From positions 1 through 13,251 of the forward strand of contig JAICJW010000079.1 of assembly GCA_025928215.1 (NCBI GenBank): DNA of 13,251 nucleotides, written 5' to 3'. The notes beneath the pieces are model-generated. The model searched no databases and had not been told where the DNA came from. It saw only the letters and a list, made by a program, of their open reading frames with translations. A program made the translations under genes and the position numbers. Positions 1 to 7,943 of the stretch are shown one piece after another; position 1 is the stretch's first letter; each line of letters starts with the position of its first letter. This stretch comes from Chloroflexia bacterium. GTDB lineage: Bacteria; Chloroflexota; Chloroflexia; Thermomicrobiales; JALYUS01.

Positions 1-729
1 CGCGAGTTCCTCGCTCGCACCCGTCACGGCGATGTGGCCGACCTCGAGGACGTACCCACGTTGCGCGATCGCGAGCGCGAGGCCAGCGTTCTGCTCGACG
101 ACGAGCATCGCGAGCCCCTCCTCGCGGTTGTGGTGGCCGCGGGTGTCGATGCGGTGTTGGGTGCCGATCGGCGCGCGGCCGAGCCACGGTTCGTCGAGGA
201 GCACGAGCTTCGGTCGCGCCATCAGCGCGCGGGCGATGGCGAGCATCTGCTGTTCGCCGCCACTCAGTGTCCCGGCAAGTTGCTTGCGCCGCTCGCCGAG
301 GATTGGAAAGAGCGTGAATTGTCGCTCGATGTCGGCGCGAATCTGCGCGCGATCCGAGCGCGTGTACGCACCCACCTCCAGATTATCGAGGACACTGAAC
401 TTGGTGAGGATACGCCGCCCCTCGGGGCATTGCGCGATGCCCCACCGCACGACCTCATCGGGCCGCGCCGTACCGATCTCCTTGCCATCGTAGACGATCT
501 GACCGGATCGAGGACTCACGAGCCGCGAGATGGTGCGAAGGGTCGTACTCTTGCCCGCACCGTTCGCACCGATCAGCGTGACGATTTCGCCCGCATTGAC
601 CGTGAGGTTGATTTCCCTGAGTGCTTGAATTCCGCCATAGTTCACCGTGACGTTTCGCAACGCGAGCAGTACATTCTCGGCACGCACCTGTTCGGATGCA
701 TGCGCATTGATGCTATCCGGTGTGCTCAT
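1..729 (-). CDS. livF: Branched-chain amino acid ABC transporter, ATP-binding protein LivF (3' end cut by window edge)
   Basis: ATPase subunit of a LIV-type importer; pairs with LivG at the cytoplasmic face of LivH/LivM. The 243 visible codons hold Walker A GANGAGKST (residues 54-62), signature LSGGEQ (156-161), Walker B LVLLDEP (175-181) and the VVEQNA switch segment (210-215), where LivF proteins normally carry Gln rather than His. The family length is about 235-250 residues, so perhaps 5-20 C-terminal residues are missing. The ATG at 727-729 overlaps the livG stop (ATGA), indicating translational coupling. Odd point: the D-loop and the following helix (about residues 182-200) read PWLGRAPIGTQHRIDTRG. 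The family usually has S-x-G-L-A-P followed by a hydrophobic helix. The reading frame stays open and the length is kept, so this is substitution rather than a frameshift. Confidence 0.93.
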   Translation of the reverse strand, partial: MSTPDSINAHASEQVRAENVLLALRNVTVNYGGIQALREINLTVNAGEIVTLIGANGAGKSTTLRTISRLVSPRSGQIVYDGKEIGTARPDEVVRWGIAQCPEGRRILTKFSVLDNLEVGAYTRSDRAQIRADIERQFTLFPILGERRKQLAGTLSGGEQQMLAIARALMARPKLVLLDEPWLGRAPIGTQHRIDTRGHHNREEGLAMLVVEQNAGLALAIAQRGYVLEVGHIAVTGASEELA

Positions 730-1544
730 CCGGCATCACCGAGATACGCCTCGATGACGGCGGGGTTTTCCTGCACCGCGTGTGGTGGGCCGAGGGCGAT
801 CAATTTGCCGAAGTTGAGGACGGCGATACGATCACAGAGGCCCATAACCAGCGGCACGTGATGTTCAATCAGCAGTACCGTCAGGTTGAACGATTCCCGT
901 ACCGAGCGGATGAAGCCGCTCAACGCCTGCTTTTCGTTTGGATTCATCCCCGCGGCCGGTTCGTCGAGCAAGAGGACGCGCGGTTCGAGCGCGAGCGCGC
1001 GCGCGATCTCAAGCCTGCGCTGATCGCCATAGGCGAAGTTTACCGCTTTCGCCTCCGCGCGGTCGGCCATGCCGACAAGGTCGAGCAGTTCGAGCGCTTT
1101 CTTCCGTGTTGCCCGGCTTTCCGCGGGCGCGGGCGGCAAGCCAAGGACACCGGCCAGGACGCCGCTGTGTGTATGGACATGCTGGGCGATCATCACATTT
1201 TCGAGGGCGGAGAGATTGCCGAAGAGCCGGATATTCTGAAACGTCCGCGCGATGCCCCGCGCCGCAATCTGATGCGGTCGTAGCGTGGTAATATCTGCCC
1301 CCCGATAATGGAGGTGGCCGCTCGTCGGTTGAATGAGGCCGGTCATTAAGTTGAACAGCGTCGTCTTTCCCGCGCCGTTCGGGCCGATCAACCCGAATAC
1401 CTCGCCGTCATTGACGCGAAATGAGACATCATTGACCGCGACTAGGCCACCGAACCGGCGGGTCATACCGGTCGCTTCGAGGACGACAGGAGAGGAATCA
1501 TCAGCGGACTGCGCGGTGATTTCCCGTGCCAGATCGGTTGTCAT
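726..1544 (-). CDS. livG: Branched-chain amino acid ABC transporter, ATP-binding protein LivG
   Basis: Second ATPase of the LIV importer, 272 residues, a little longer than the usual 250-260 because of an N-terminal extension of about 20 residues. It has Walker A GPNGAGKT (54-61), Q-loop Gln103 in ARTFQNIRLF, the LivG-type signature AYGDQRR (171-177) in place of LSGGQ, Walker B VLLLDEP (190-196), D-loop AAGMNP and H-loop His228 in LIEHH. The C-terminal segment GKLIALGPPHAVQENP is typical of LivG. The ATG at 1542-1544 overlaps the livM stop by 4 bp, and its own stop overlaps the livF start by 4 bp, so livM, livG and livF are translated as a coupled unit. The signature and the Walker B tail distinguish it from LivF. 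Confidence 0.96.
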   Translation of the reverse strand: MTTDLAREITAQSADDSSPVVLEATGMTRRFGGLVAVNDVSFRVNDGEVFGLIGPNGAGKTTLFNLMTGLIQPTSGHLHYRGADITTLRPHQIAARGIARTFQNIRLFGNLSALENVMIAQHVHTHSGVLAGVLGLPPAPAESRATRKKALELLDLVGMADRAEAKAVNFAYGDQRRLEIARALALEPRVLLLDEPAAGMNPNEKQALSGFIRSVRESFNLTVLLIEHHVPLVMGLCDRIAVLNFGKLIALGPPHAVQENPAVIEAYLGDAG

Positions 1545-2533
1545 GGCACGATCCGTACATTATCAGCTGTCGGCTCTGGCGGGCGATGGCCGAACAGCCG
1601 CCGCACGCGGTCGAGGAAATCCGGGGTGATGATGCCCTGCGGAAAAAAGATCGTCCCCAGCACGAGCAGCAAGCCGTAAATAATCAGGCGACCATCTTTC
1701 AGGAACTGCGAGAGCCAGTGTGGCAGCCCGCCAATATCAGCGACGCCACGCAGCACTTCCGGCAACGCGGTGAGGATCAAGCCACCGAGCACCGGGCCGA
1801 TGAAGGTGCGCGACCCGCCGACGAGGACGAAGGCGAGATAGGCGACACTCGCGTCGAATGTCCCCTGGCGGGCATTCCAGGTATTGAGGAAATGCGCGCT
1901 TACCGCGCCGACCATGCCGGCGAGGATGGCGCCCATCGTGAAAGCGAGCACCTTGTGATAGGTCGGTGCGATGCCCATGGCGTCCGCCGCCAGTTCGTCC
2001 TCGCGGATCGCGGTGAAGGCGCGGCCAATGCGGCTCCGCTCCAGGCGATAGAGGAAGGCCATTGAGAGCATGAGCATCGGCAGGGCGATGTAGAGGTATT
2101 GCAGTTGCGTGTCGAACGGCTGCGGCACTTTGAAAATGCCGACCGCGCCGCCGGTGACCTTCAAATTGAGCGAGACGACGCGAAGGATTTCGACAAAGGC
2201 GATTGTCGCCAGCGCCAGGTAAATGCCACGGAGACGTAGCGCGGGGATGCCGACGAGAATCGCCAGCGCGGCGCACAGTACCGCCGACACGAGAATTTCC
2301 ACGAATAGGTAGGCAATGGGGAAGTGCCCCCCATTGGAGACCGTGAATACTTTCGTGGAGAAGATCGCGGCAATATAGCCGCCGAGCGCGTAAAAGCCGG
2401 GGCTGGCGAGTGATAGCTGCCCGGCCATAAGCGGCAAGTAGAGTGAGAGGCCAAGCATCGCGGCGAAGACCATCGAAACGATCACATTGCTGTAGGTGCG
2501 GAAGAAGTCCAGAGAGGCAATCGTCTGCATCAT
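1541..2533 (-). CDS. livM: Branched-chain amino acid ABC transporter, permease LivM
   Basis: Inner-membrane permease subunit, 330 residues with about eight to nine hydrophobic helices. Family landmarks are LPLMAGQLSLASPGFYALGGY-type sequence near residues 34-53 and the cytoplasmic coupling (EAA-like) loop RAFTAIREDELAADAMGI at 171-188, which docks on LivG/LivF. A membrane stretch with LVGGSRTFIGPVLGG and a C-terminal IIYGLLLVLGTIFFPQGI follow. Two adjacent ATG codons (2531-2533 and 2528-2530) can start it; the first lies 3 nt after the livH stop. It heterodimerises with LivH. Length and motifs match the PF02653 permease family, and the neighbours make the assignment secure. Confidence 0.95.
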   Translation of the reverse strand: MMQTIASLDFFRTYSNVIVSMVFAAMLGLSLYLPLMAGQLSLASPGFYALGGYIAAIFSTKVFTVSNGGHFPIAYLFVEILVSAVLCAALAILVGIPALRLRGIYLALATIAFVEILRVVSLNLKVTGGAVGIFKVPQPFDTQLQYLYIALPMLMLSMAFLYRLERSRIGRAFTAIREDELAADAMGIAPTYHKVLAFTMGAILAGMVGAVSAHFLNTWNARQGTFDASVAYLAFVLVGGSRTFIGPVLGGLILTALPEVLRGVADIGGLPHWLSQFLKDGRLIIYGLLLVLGTIFFPQGIITPDFLDRVRRLFGHRPPEPTADNVRIVP

Positions 2534-2536
2534 GCG

Positions 2537-3481
2537 CTACACCTTCTGCACTTGCACGCGACCGAGGATGCCCTGCGGCCTGAGGAGTAGGACGACAAAG
2601 AGCAACCCGAATGCCACCGCGTCTTTGTACGCGGAGTAATCAGCGGGGACGAACGCCTCGGCAAGCCCGAGGACGAGACCGCCGACCACCGCGCCGGGAA
2701 TGTCGCCGAGGCCACCGAGGACAATCACGGCCAATCCCTTGAGGCCGAAGGCGATGCCGAAGTACGGCCCGGCGATGCTGACGCTCGATCCAACGAGCGT
2801 CCCCGCCATCCCACCGAGAAAGCCGCTGAGGAAGAAGGTAAACATAATCAGGCGGTCAGTGTTGATGCCGAGCAGGCTTGCGGTTGTCGCGTCTTCGGAC
2901 ACTGCACGGAGCGCCTTGCCGATTTTGGTGCCGTTAATCACGAAGGTCAGGGCAACCAGGATCACGCAGCAGACGCCGAAAATAACGATCTGCACTGTGC
3001 GGATCAAGATCGGATTACTCGCGCTACCGAAGTTGACCGCGACGGGGAGATTCCCCGTGATCCGGCCTTTGTAGGTGTAAATCTCCGCCCCGACGAGATA
3101 TTGGATGAGATTGACTGCGACAATTGCCACGCCGAGGCTGGAGACGAGCGACAGCAGTTTGTCCGCCCCGCGCCGTCTGAGCGGCCGGAACGCCAGGCGT
3201 TCGATCAGGACCGAAAGCAAGCCGGCGAGGATGCTGCCAACGATCATCGCCAGCACGAATGTCAACCCAAACGGCAGCGACTTGTTGGCGAGAATGCCAT
3301 TGAAGCCGAACGCGGCCCCGGTCAGAACATACGTAAAGTACGCGCCGATCGTGAAAATCGCACCGTGCGCGAAATTGATGATGCCAAGGATCGAGAAGAC
3401 GAGCGTGTAGCCGAGAGCGAAAATCGCGTACACACCGCCAATCGAAAGGCCGTTCAGGAGCGACTGGATGAAATGCGTCAA
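2537..3481 (-). CDS. livH: Branched-chain amino acid ABC transporter, permease LivH (TTG start)
   Basis: Inner-membrane permease subunit, 314 residues from the chosen start. N-terminal THFIQSLLNGLSIGGVYAI and LGIINFAHG (about 32-40) are hallmark LivH sequence. The cytoplasmic loop KALRAVSEDATTASLLGI (189-206) is the EAA-like ATPase contact, and the end LLRPQGILGR is typical. I choose TTG at 3479-3481 because AAGGA (complement of 3491-3495) lies 9 nt upstream and homologues begin at this LTHFIQ segment. A longer reading from TTG at 3521-3523 would start inside a hairpin loop and add 14 non-conserved charged residues. It lies 114 bp downstream of livK and 3 nt upstream of livM. Confidence 0.94.
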   Translation of the reverse strand: MTHFIQSLLNGLSIGGVYAIFALGYTLVFSILGIINFAHGAIFTIGAYFTYVLTGAAFGFNGILANKSLPFGLTFVLAMIVGSILAGLLSVLIERLAFRPLRRRGADKLLSLVSSLGVAIVAVNLIQYLVGAEIYTYKGRITGNLPVAVNFGSASNPILIRTVQIVIFGVCCVILVALTFVINGTKIGKALRAVSEDATTASLLGINTDRLIMFTFFLSGFLGGMAGTLVGSSVSIAGPYFGIAFGLKGLAVIVLGGLGDIPGAVVGGLVLGLAEAFVPADYSAYKDAVAFGLLFVVLLLRPQGILGRVQVQKV

Positions 3482-3507
3482 CCTCGCCCGTCCTTGTCGG
3501 CGCGGGA

Positions 3508-3534
3508 ATTCCGTACGGTGCAACCATACGGAAT
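3508..3534 (-). promoter_or_regulatory. Intercistronic hairpin between livK and livH
   Basis: On the minus-strand transcript the arms (3524-3534 and 3508-3518) form an 11-bp stem, ATTCCGTATGG pairing with CCGTACGGAAT (one G-U pair), with a 5-nt loop. No U-tract follows, so it does not look like an intrinsic terminator. It ends 12 nt before the livH ribosome-binding site. A smaller dyad (GCGGCA-CC-TGCCGC, 3574-3587) lies closer to the livK stop. Hairpins between a periplasmic binding-protein gene and its permease genes commonly protect the upstream mRNA or attenuate downstream expression; that role is inferred here. Confidence 0.6.
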
Positions 3535-3595
3535 CGCCCTCTCAGCCGGTCTCATCGTGCGCTTGTCGTCGATGCGGCACCTGCCGCTGGCCGAA

Positions 3596-4906
3596 TTATG
3601 AGAGGAAGACGAACGTACCGGTCACACCATCGGGGTTCATCTTGATCTGCGCTACGTAGAAATCCTTTTGGATGAGGTCATGATCCTGATCGAAGGAGAT
3701 ATCGCCGAGCGGCGTTGCGTACTTCCCCGCATGTACCTCGGTATTGAGGGCGACGCGCAAATCGTCAATGGACATGTTGGCGATCTTGCTCTTGTTGTCG
3801 AGCGACTTGAGCGCGTCCACGAAGACCTGGATGCCTGTGAAGGTCTGGGCGGCGAACTGCGGCGGGTCCTTCTTGAACTGGTCCGTGTAGACCTGCTTAA
3901 AGGCAGTGTTGATGTCGCTCTTCAGCGCGGGGCTATATGCCTGCGCGACGAGAATGCCATCACACTGCGCCTTGCAGACCGGGAAAATGTTCGCCGTGTT
4001 CAGACCATTACCGCCGATGATGATGCCCTTGAAGCCGAGTTCGCGCAGTTGCTTGACGAGGTTGCCGCCGTCCGCCGCGAGGCCGGAGACGATCGCGAGG
4101 TCCGGCTTGGTGGCGAGGGCGTTTGTCACCTGCGTCTGAAAGTCTGTGTCGGTCGTCTGGAACTTTTGCACCGTCGTCACGTCGAGTTTCATGTCCTTCG
4201 CCGTGGATTGGAAGGTGTCGGTTTCTGAAACGCTAAAGGCATCGTTCTGCGCGAAGAAGACAGCGACCTTCTTGATATTGGGGTCGAGCTTCAATGCCTG
4301 CTTGACAGCATTCGGCGCGACAATCGCGACGGGCGCTGAGACGCGCGTGACGAACGGGCCGATTTGCGCGATGCCCTTCGCGGTGTTCGAAGGGCCGATC
4401 ACCGGCACCTTCGCTTTATCCGCCGTTGGATCGGCGGCGAAGGCTTGCTGTGAGAGCGTCGGGCCGACGATTCCGACGACTTTGTCCTTGGAAATCAGGG
4501 ATTGGTACGCATTGATCGCCCCCTGTTCGTCGCCGCCGGTGTCCTGGAGCACGACCTTAATCGGGCGACCATTGACGCCACCGCGATCATTGAAGAACTT
4601 CTCTGCCAGGAGGCCGCCGTTCTTCTCTTCTTCACCGAGGAGCGCGACATTGCTCGTCGTCGCGATTGCCAGACCGATCGGGATCGGTTGCCCCGTGAGT
4701 GCGACCGGCGCGCCACTCCCGGATGCCGCGCTCGCAGCGGGCGCCGTGGCACTACCGCTCTGCGCGGCGGCGCTCCCCGCCGCTGCCGTCGCCGCGGGCG
4801 CTTTGGTCGCGGCGGGGGCGGATGTCGCGCTCGGGGACGACGATGAACCACATGCCGTCAGGACCAACGCGAGAATGACCAGGAACGGAACCGCGAGCCG
4901 TTTCAT
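3596..4906 (-). CDS. livK: Branched-chain amino acid ABC transporter, substrate-binding lipoprotein LivK-like
   Basis: Extracytoplasmic receptor delivering amino acid (or a related amide or small acid) to LivH/LivM. It has 436 residues from ATG at 4904-4906, preceded by a strong AGGAGGAG site; an upstream in-frame extension to 5044 lacks such support and would bury the signal peptide. Residues 1-19 form a lipoprotein signal with lipobox LTAC (Cys19). A Ser/Ala/Thr-rich linker follows (about 20-68), then a type I periplasmic-binding fold (Peripla_BP_6-like): PIPIGLAIATTSNVALLG, FNDRGGVNGRPIKVVLQDTG and GIVGPTLSQQ. Cys311 and Cys315 (VCKAQC) may form a disulfide. First gene of the operon livK-H-M-G-F. 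The true substrate cannot be read from sequence; many LIV-type receptors bind other compounds. Confidence 0.93.
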   Translation of the reverse strand: MKRLAVPFLVILALVLTACGSSSSPSATSAPAATKAPAATAAAGSAAAQSGSATAPAASAASGSGAPVALTGQPIPIGLAIATTSNVALLGEEEKNGGLLAEKFFNDRGGVNGRPIKVVLQDTGGDEQGAINAYQSLISKDKVVGIVGPTLSQQAFAADPTADKAKVPVIGPSNTAKGIAQIGPFVTRVSAPVAIVAPNAVKQALKLDPNIKKVAVFFAQNDAFSVSETDTFQSTAKDMKLDVTTVQKFQTTDTDFQTQVTNALATKPDLAIVSGLAADGGNLVKQLRELGFKGIIIGGNGLNTANIFPVCKAQCDGILVAQAYSPALKSDINTAFKQVYTDQFKKDPPQFAAQTFTGIQVFVDALKSLDNKSKIANMSIDDLRVALNTEVHAGKYATPLGDISFDQDHDLIQKDFYVAQIKMNPDGVTGTFVFLS

Positions 4907-5034
4907 CCTACTCTCCTCCTCAAACAGGCCGGAGCCCGTACTGGCCCAACCGCACCGTGGATGCGGACGAACGCGCGGCACATCAAGGAATGACCGCCGC
5001 AATCTCCCCGCAAATGGCCCCGTGTAGCGGCGGG

Positions 5035-5063
5035 AGCGTACCATCCGTCCGGATACCTGTCAA
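5035..5063 (-). promoter_or_regulatory. Predicted sigma70-type promoter of the liv operon with internal dyad
   Basis: On the minus strand a perfect -35 TTGACA (5058-5063) is followed by exactly 17 nt and TACGCT as -10 (5035-5040). Transcription would begin near 5028, giving a 5' leader of about 120 nt before livK. The spacer contains a 12-bp dyad ATCCG-TC-CGGAT (5043-5054), a plausible repressor site. The rest of the 262-bp gap (4907-5168) shows no gene, and I see no clear terminator after the PBP gene. Confidence 0.6.
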
Positions 5064-5168
5064 CGTGGCGCATCGCCCCGCGCAGACGACCGAGCTTCCT
5101 ATGGCCGGACTTTCGCTCGGAGTGGATGTGGCTATAGGGGGTGCATGGGTTCCCGTCGCAATGACCCG

Positions 5169-7844
5169 CTACGGTTTCCTCGGCGGCACGAGGACCGGCG
5201 TCGCGGGTTTGTTCAGGGGCGGATTCTGCTGTTGCTTTGGTGCTTGGGTCGGCTGCGTCACAGGCTGCCCTGGTACGGCGGTCGGCTGGCCGACAGGTGC
5301 AGGCGCCTGCGTCACGCGCGGGCGGCCCGGCGGCGCGGTGCCACTCGGCAGCGTTGCCTCCGGCGGTGCAATCGGCCGCGGGTTTGGATTATAGGCACGG
5401 ACGCCGGAGGGACGATACTTGGCGTCTACCGCACTCAGATACGCGTTCAACTTGCTGGCACCTGCGCCCGTATAGTGGCCGAACTCCGTCTTTTTCTTCG
5501 CGGGTGAACCATCCGGGTTGGTCGTCGGCAGCAGGGATGCGTTATGGGTGAGATCCGCGTACGCTTGGAGCAATTCGCTCTGCTCACGTGGCGTCAATTC
5601 GCCGCACGCGAGCGTCGGCTCTTTGCCTTTCACAAACAGGTCCTTCACATTTGACCCATATTGGACGGGCTTGTGTCCGGTCGCGGCGCAGGACTCACCA
5701 TCAACGACGGATGCCGGACGGTAGAATTCCTTCGCGGGGAGGTTGCCGTCCGGCCCGACAAGCAACTGCGGCGCCTTCTCGTGGGCGGTGATCAGACGCA
5801 TGAATTCATTCCAGATCGGACCGGCGTTCTCGACGCCATCCACCCCTTCTCGCATTGGATGGTTGTCATTGTTGCCGACCCAGACGCCGACAGCAACCTG
5901 AGTCGTGTATCCAACCGTCCAGCCATCGCGGAAGTCGTTCGTCGTACCGGTCTTTGCGGCAACGGGCCGGTCCCGCAGAATGAGGGGGCTGGACGCCCCG
6001 AAGATCGGCGTGCGGGCCTTGTTGTCCGTCAGCACGGAGGTCATCAAGTAGGCATTGCCGGGATCCATCACTTGCTGGCCTTGTGGCACCGTCTTGCTAT
6101 TGTCTACGTCTTTTCCTGTCTTCGGGTCCTTGAAAATCGTTCCGTCGGACTTTTCGATGCGCACGATCGGTGTCGCTTCGACGTACTTGCCGAGATTCGC
6201 GAAGGTCGCATAGGCATTCGTCAGTTGCAATGGCGAAACTTCGCCGCCGCCCAGCGCGAGCGAAATCCCCAGGCCGTAATCGGCGACCGGTCGGTTGAAA
6301 CTCTCGGTCAGACCCATCGCATGGGCGAAGTCAACGAAGTTCTGCAGGCCGTCATGCTGCCCGTATTTCGATCCGTCCTTGATGAAGTCATATTCCATCG
6401 CATGGAGCGCGGGGATGTTCAGCGATTGCTGGAGGGCATCGCGCACGGTGACGGCGCCGTTGTGAAGCAGATTGAAGTTGTTCGGGGTGTAGCCTTTTTC
6501 CGTCCCGTCATCCCAGGTTTTGTGGTAGTCGAGGATGACGTATGAGGGATACCATCCCTTCTCGAAGGCGAGGCCGTAGGCGATCGGTTTGATCGAGCTA
6601 CCCGGCTGGCGCGGGTTGACCGCCACATTGAACTCACCGTTATTCGCCTTATCATTGAAGTCCGTACTGCCAACCATGCAAAGAATCTGCCCGCTCCACG
6701 GCACGATTGCCACGAGCGCGCCATTGGAGACATCGTACGCCTTCGATTCCTTCGCGATGCCGTTGCGCACGACATCTTCGGCGAGGCTCTGGATGTCCAT
6801 ATCAATCGTCGTATAAATCTTCAAGCCGCCGCGATAGAGCGCGTCCGGGCCATAGTTTTGTTCGACGTATTGCCGCACGTAGTTGACGAAATGGGGGGCG
6901 CCGGTCGGTTGGTCGGCGCGGAACTTCAGATACTGTGTGGGGTCCGCGGACTGGGCGTATGCATCATTCTTCTGCGCCTCGGTGATATACCCCTGATCTA
7001 CCATCTGGCTGAGCACATAGAGTTGGCTGCTCCGCGCCGCATCGAGATTGACCGTCGGATCGTAGGCCGATGGCGCCTGCGGCAGACCGGCGAGAATCGA
7101 GGCCTGCCAGAGTTTCAAATCCTTCGCGTCCACATTGAAGTAGTTATGCGCGGCGGCCTGGATGCCATAGGAGCGATTCCCATACGGAATCTGGTTCAGG
7201 TAAAAAGTGAGTACCTCTTCCTTGGAGTATTTCTGGGCGACGCCATACGCCAGAAAGACCTGGCGAACTTTGTCCTCCTTCGACGGGTCGGTATACCGAT
7301 CCGGGAAGGCTTGCTTGATGACCTGCATCGTGATCGTCGAGGCGCCGGAACTGCCGTAACTCGAATCAACGAACGTATTGCGGACGGCGCGGCCGATCGC
7401 TTGAATGTCAATGCCCTTGTTCGTCCAGAAGGTCTTGTCTTCGGCGGCGACGGTCGCATTGATGAGGTAGGGAGAAATCTCGTTCAGCGAGACCTCGAAC
7501 CGGTTCCCACCCTGGGGATCGGAGACCTCATCAATGAGATTGCCGTATCGGTCGTAAATACGCGTCGTCTCGAACTGAGGAAGATTATTGGGATCGAAAT
7601 GGGGCAGGTCGCTCGTGAAATAGGCGTACGCACCGCCCACGACCGCGAAGCCCGCAATGACGACGACGCCACAGACCGCGAAAAAGAGACCGACCGCGGT
7701 CAGGAGGACGGTGATCGGACCGGCTGCCACCGCAGCCGCGGGTGCGGACGCCACCTTGCGGTTCCGCACCACAAATGGTGGTGCTTTCCTGCGCATGCTG
7801 CTGGCGTGAATCCGGTGCCGGTTGTGTCTGGGAGGGATTGCCAC
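5169..7844 (-). CDS. Bifunctional class A penicillin-binding protein (transglycosylase/transpeptidase, PBP1A/1C-like)
   Basis: Polymerises lipid II and cross-links peptidoglycan outside the membrane; 891 residues from the chosen GTG. One N-terminal membrane anchor lies at about 42-76. The GT51 domain has catalytic Glu135 in EDKTFWTNKG (the usual His of the HxG motif is Asn142), GASTITMQ (167-174) and the second Glu region SKEEVLTFYLNQIPYG. The transpeptidase domain has SSIK (Ser416, Lys419), SLN (474-476) and KTGT (631-634). A two-Cys segment follows, then a Pro/Gln/Thr-rich tail of about 70 residues. Start choice: GTG at 7842-7844 has AGGAGG (7854-7859) 9 nt upstream and lies just below an extended -10 site; a more upstream GTG at 7890-7892 would lie above that promoter. 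ATG at 7794-7796 is a weaker alternative. It stands alone between the liv operon and a divergent gene. Confidence 0.94.
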   Translation of the reverse strand: MAIPPRHNRHRIHASSMRRKAPPFVVRNRKVASAPAAAVAAGPITVLLTAVGLFFAVCGVVVIAGFAVVGGAYAYFTSDLPHFDPNNLPQFETTRIYDRYGNLIDEVSDPQGGNRFEVSLNEISPYLINATVAAEDKTFWTNKGIDIQAIGRAVRNTFVDSSYGSSGASTITMQVIKQAFPDRYTDPSKEDKVRQVFLAYGVAQKYSKEEVLTFYLNQIPYGNRSYGIQAAAHNYFNVDAKDLKLWQASILAGLPQAPSAYDPTVNLDAARSSQLYVLSQMVDQGYITEAQKNDAYAQSADPTQYLKFRADQPTGAPHFVNYVRQYVEQNYGPDALYRGGLKIYTTIDMDIQSLAEDVVRNGIAKESKAYDVSNGALVAIVPWSGQILCMVGSTDFNDKANNGEFNVAVNPRQPGSSIKPIAYGLAFEKGWYPSYVILDYHKTWDDGTEKGYTPNNFNLLHNGAVTVRDALQQSLNIPALHAMEYDFIKDGSKYGQHDGLQNFVDFAHAMGLTESFNRPVADYGLGISLALGGGEVSPLQLTNAYATFANLGKYVEATPIVRIEKSDGTIFKDPKTGKDVDNSKTVPQGQQVMDPGNAYLMTSVLTDNKARTPIFGASSPLILRDRPVAAKTGTTNDFRDGWTVGYTTQVAVGVWVGNNDNHPMREGVDGVENAGPIWNEFMRLITAHEKAPQLLVGPDGNLPAKEFYRPASVVDGESCAATGHKPVQYGSNVKDLFVKGKEPTLACGELTPREQSELLQAYADLTHNASLLPTTNPDGSPAKKKTEFGHYTGAGASKLNAYLSAVDAKYRPSGVRAYNPNPRPIAPPEATLPSGTAPPGRPRVTQAPAPVGQPTAVPGQPVTQPTQAPKQQQNPPLNKPATPVLVPPRKP

Positions 7845-7882
7845 GCCGTGAAGCCTCCTGTGCCAGGACATGCCGCGCCGCC

Positions 7883-7891
7883 AGTGTACCA
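7883..7891 (-). promoter_or_regulatory. Predicted extended -10 promoter of the PBP gene
   Basis: The minus strand reads TGG-TACACT, an extended -10 element (TGnTANNNT), with no good -35 hexamer. Transcription would begin near 7876, some 30 nt above the GTG at 7844 and just above its AGGAGG site, which supports that start. Confidence 0.4.
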
Positions 7892-7914
7892 CAGATCACC
7901 GGCGCGCCCTTTCG

Positions 7915-7943
7915 TTGACCATCATCACAGCGGCGCGTACACT
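7915..7943 (+). promoter_or_regulatory. Predicted sigma70-type promoter of the lipoprotein-GNAT-aroC cluster
   Basis: TTGACC (7915-7920), a 17-nt spacer and TACACT (7938-7943) point into the plus-strand genes. The start site would be near 7950, with a leader of about 57 nt. An 8-bp palindrome ATCGCGAT lies at 7945-7952, over the predicted start. The gap 7845-8006 holds this promoter, the opposing PBP promoter and no gene. Confidence 0.55.

Noticed and set aside
121..186. Pair of compensating frameshifts in livF
   Set aside because: I read the other two frames across the block; neither gives the expected D-loop or helix, and the in-frame length equals the family length.
34..861. Plus-strand open frame opposite livF/livG
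   Set aside because: It is antisense to conserved ABC ATPase motifs; composition reflects the GC-rich codon pattern of the opposite strand.
4146..5027. Plus-strand open frame opposite livK and its promoter
   Set aside because: It mirrors the Ala-rich linker of LivK and shows no family motif.
5131..5140. TATAGC as an alternative -10 box for livK
   Set aside because: No acceptable -35 hexamer lies 16-18 nt upstream, whereas the 5035-5063 site has a perfect -35 and 17-nt spacing.
5661..6545. Plus-strand open frame opposite the PBP transpeptidase domain
   Set aside because: It is a shadow of the SxxK/SxN/KTG-containing gene.
7869..7892. Upstream starts (GTG at 7890-7892, ATG at 7869-7871) for the PBP
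   Set aside because: Neither has a ribosome site, and the first lies above the predicted promoter; GTG at 7842-7844 has AGGAGG at 9 nt.
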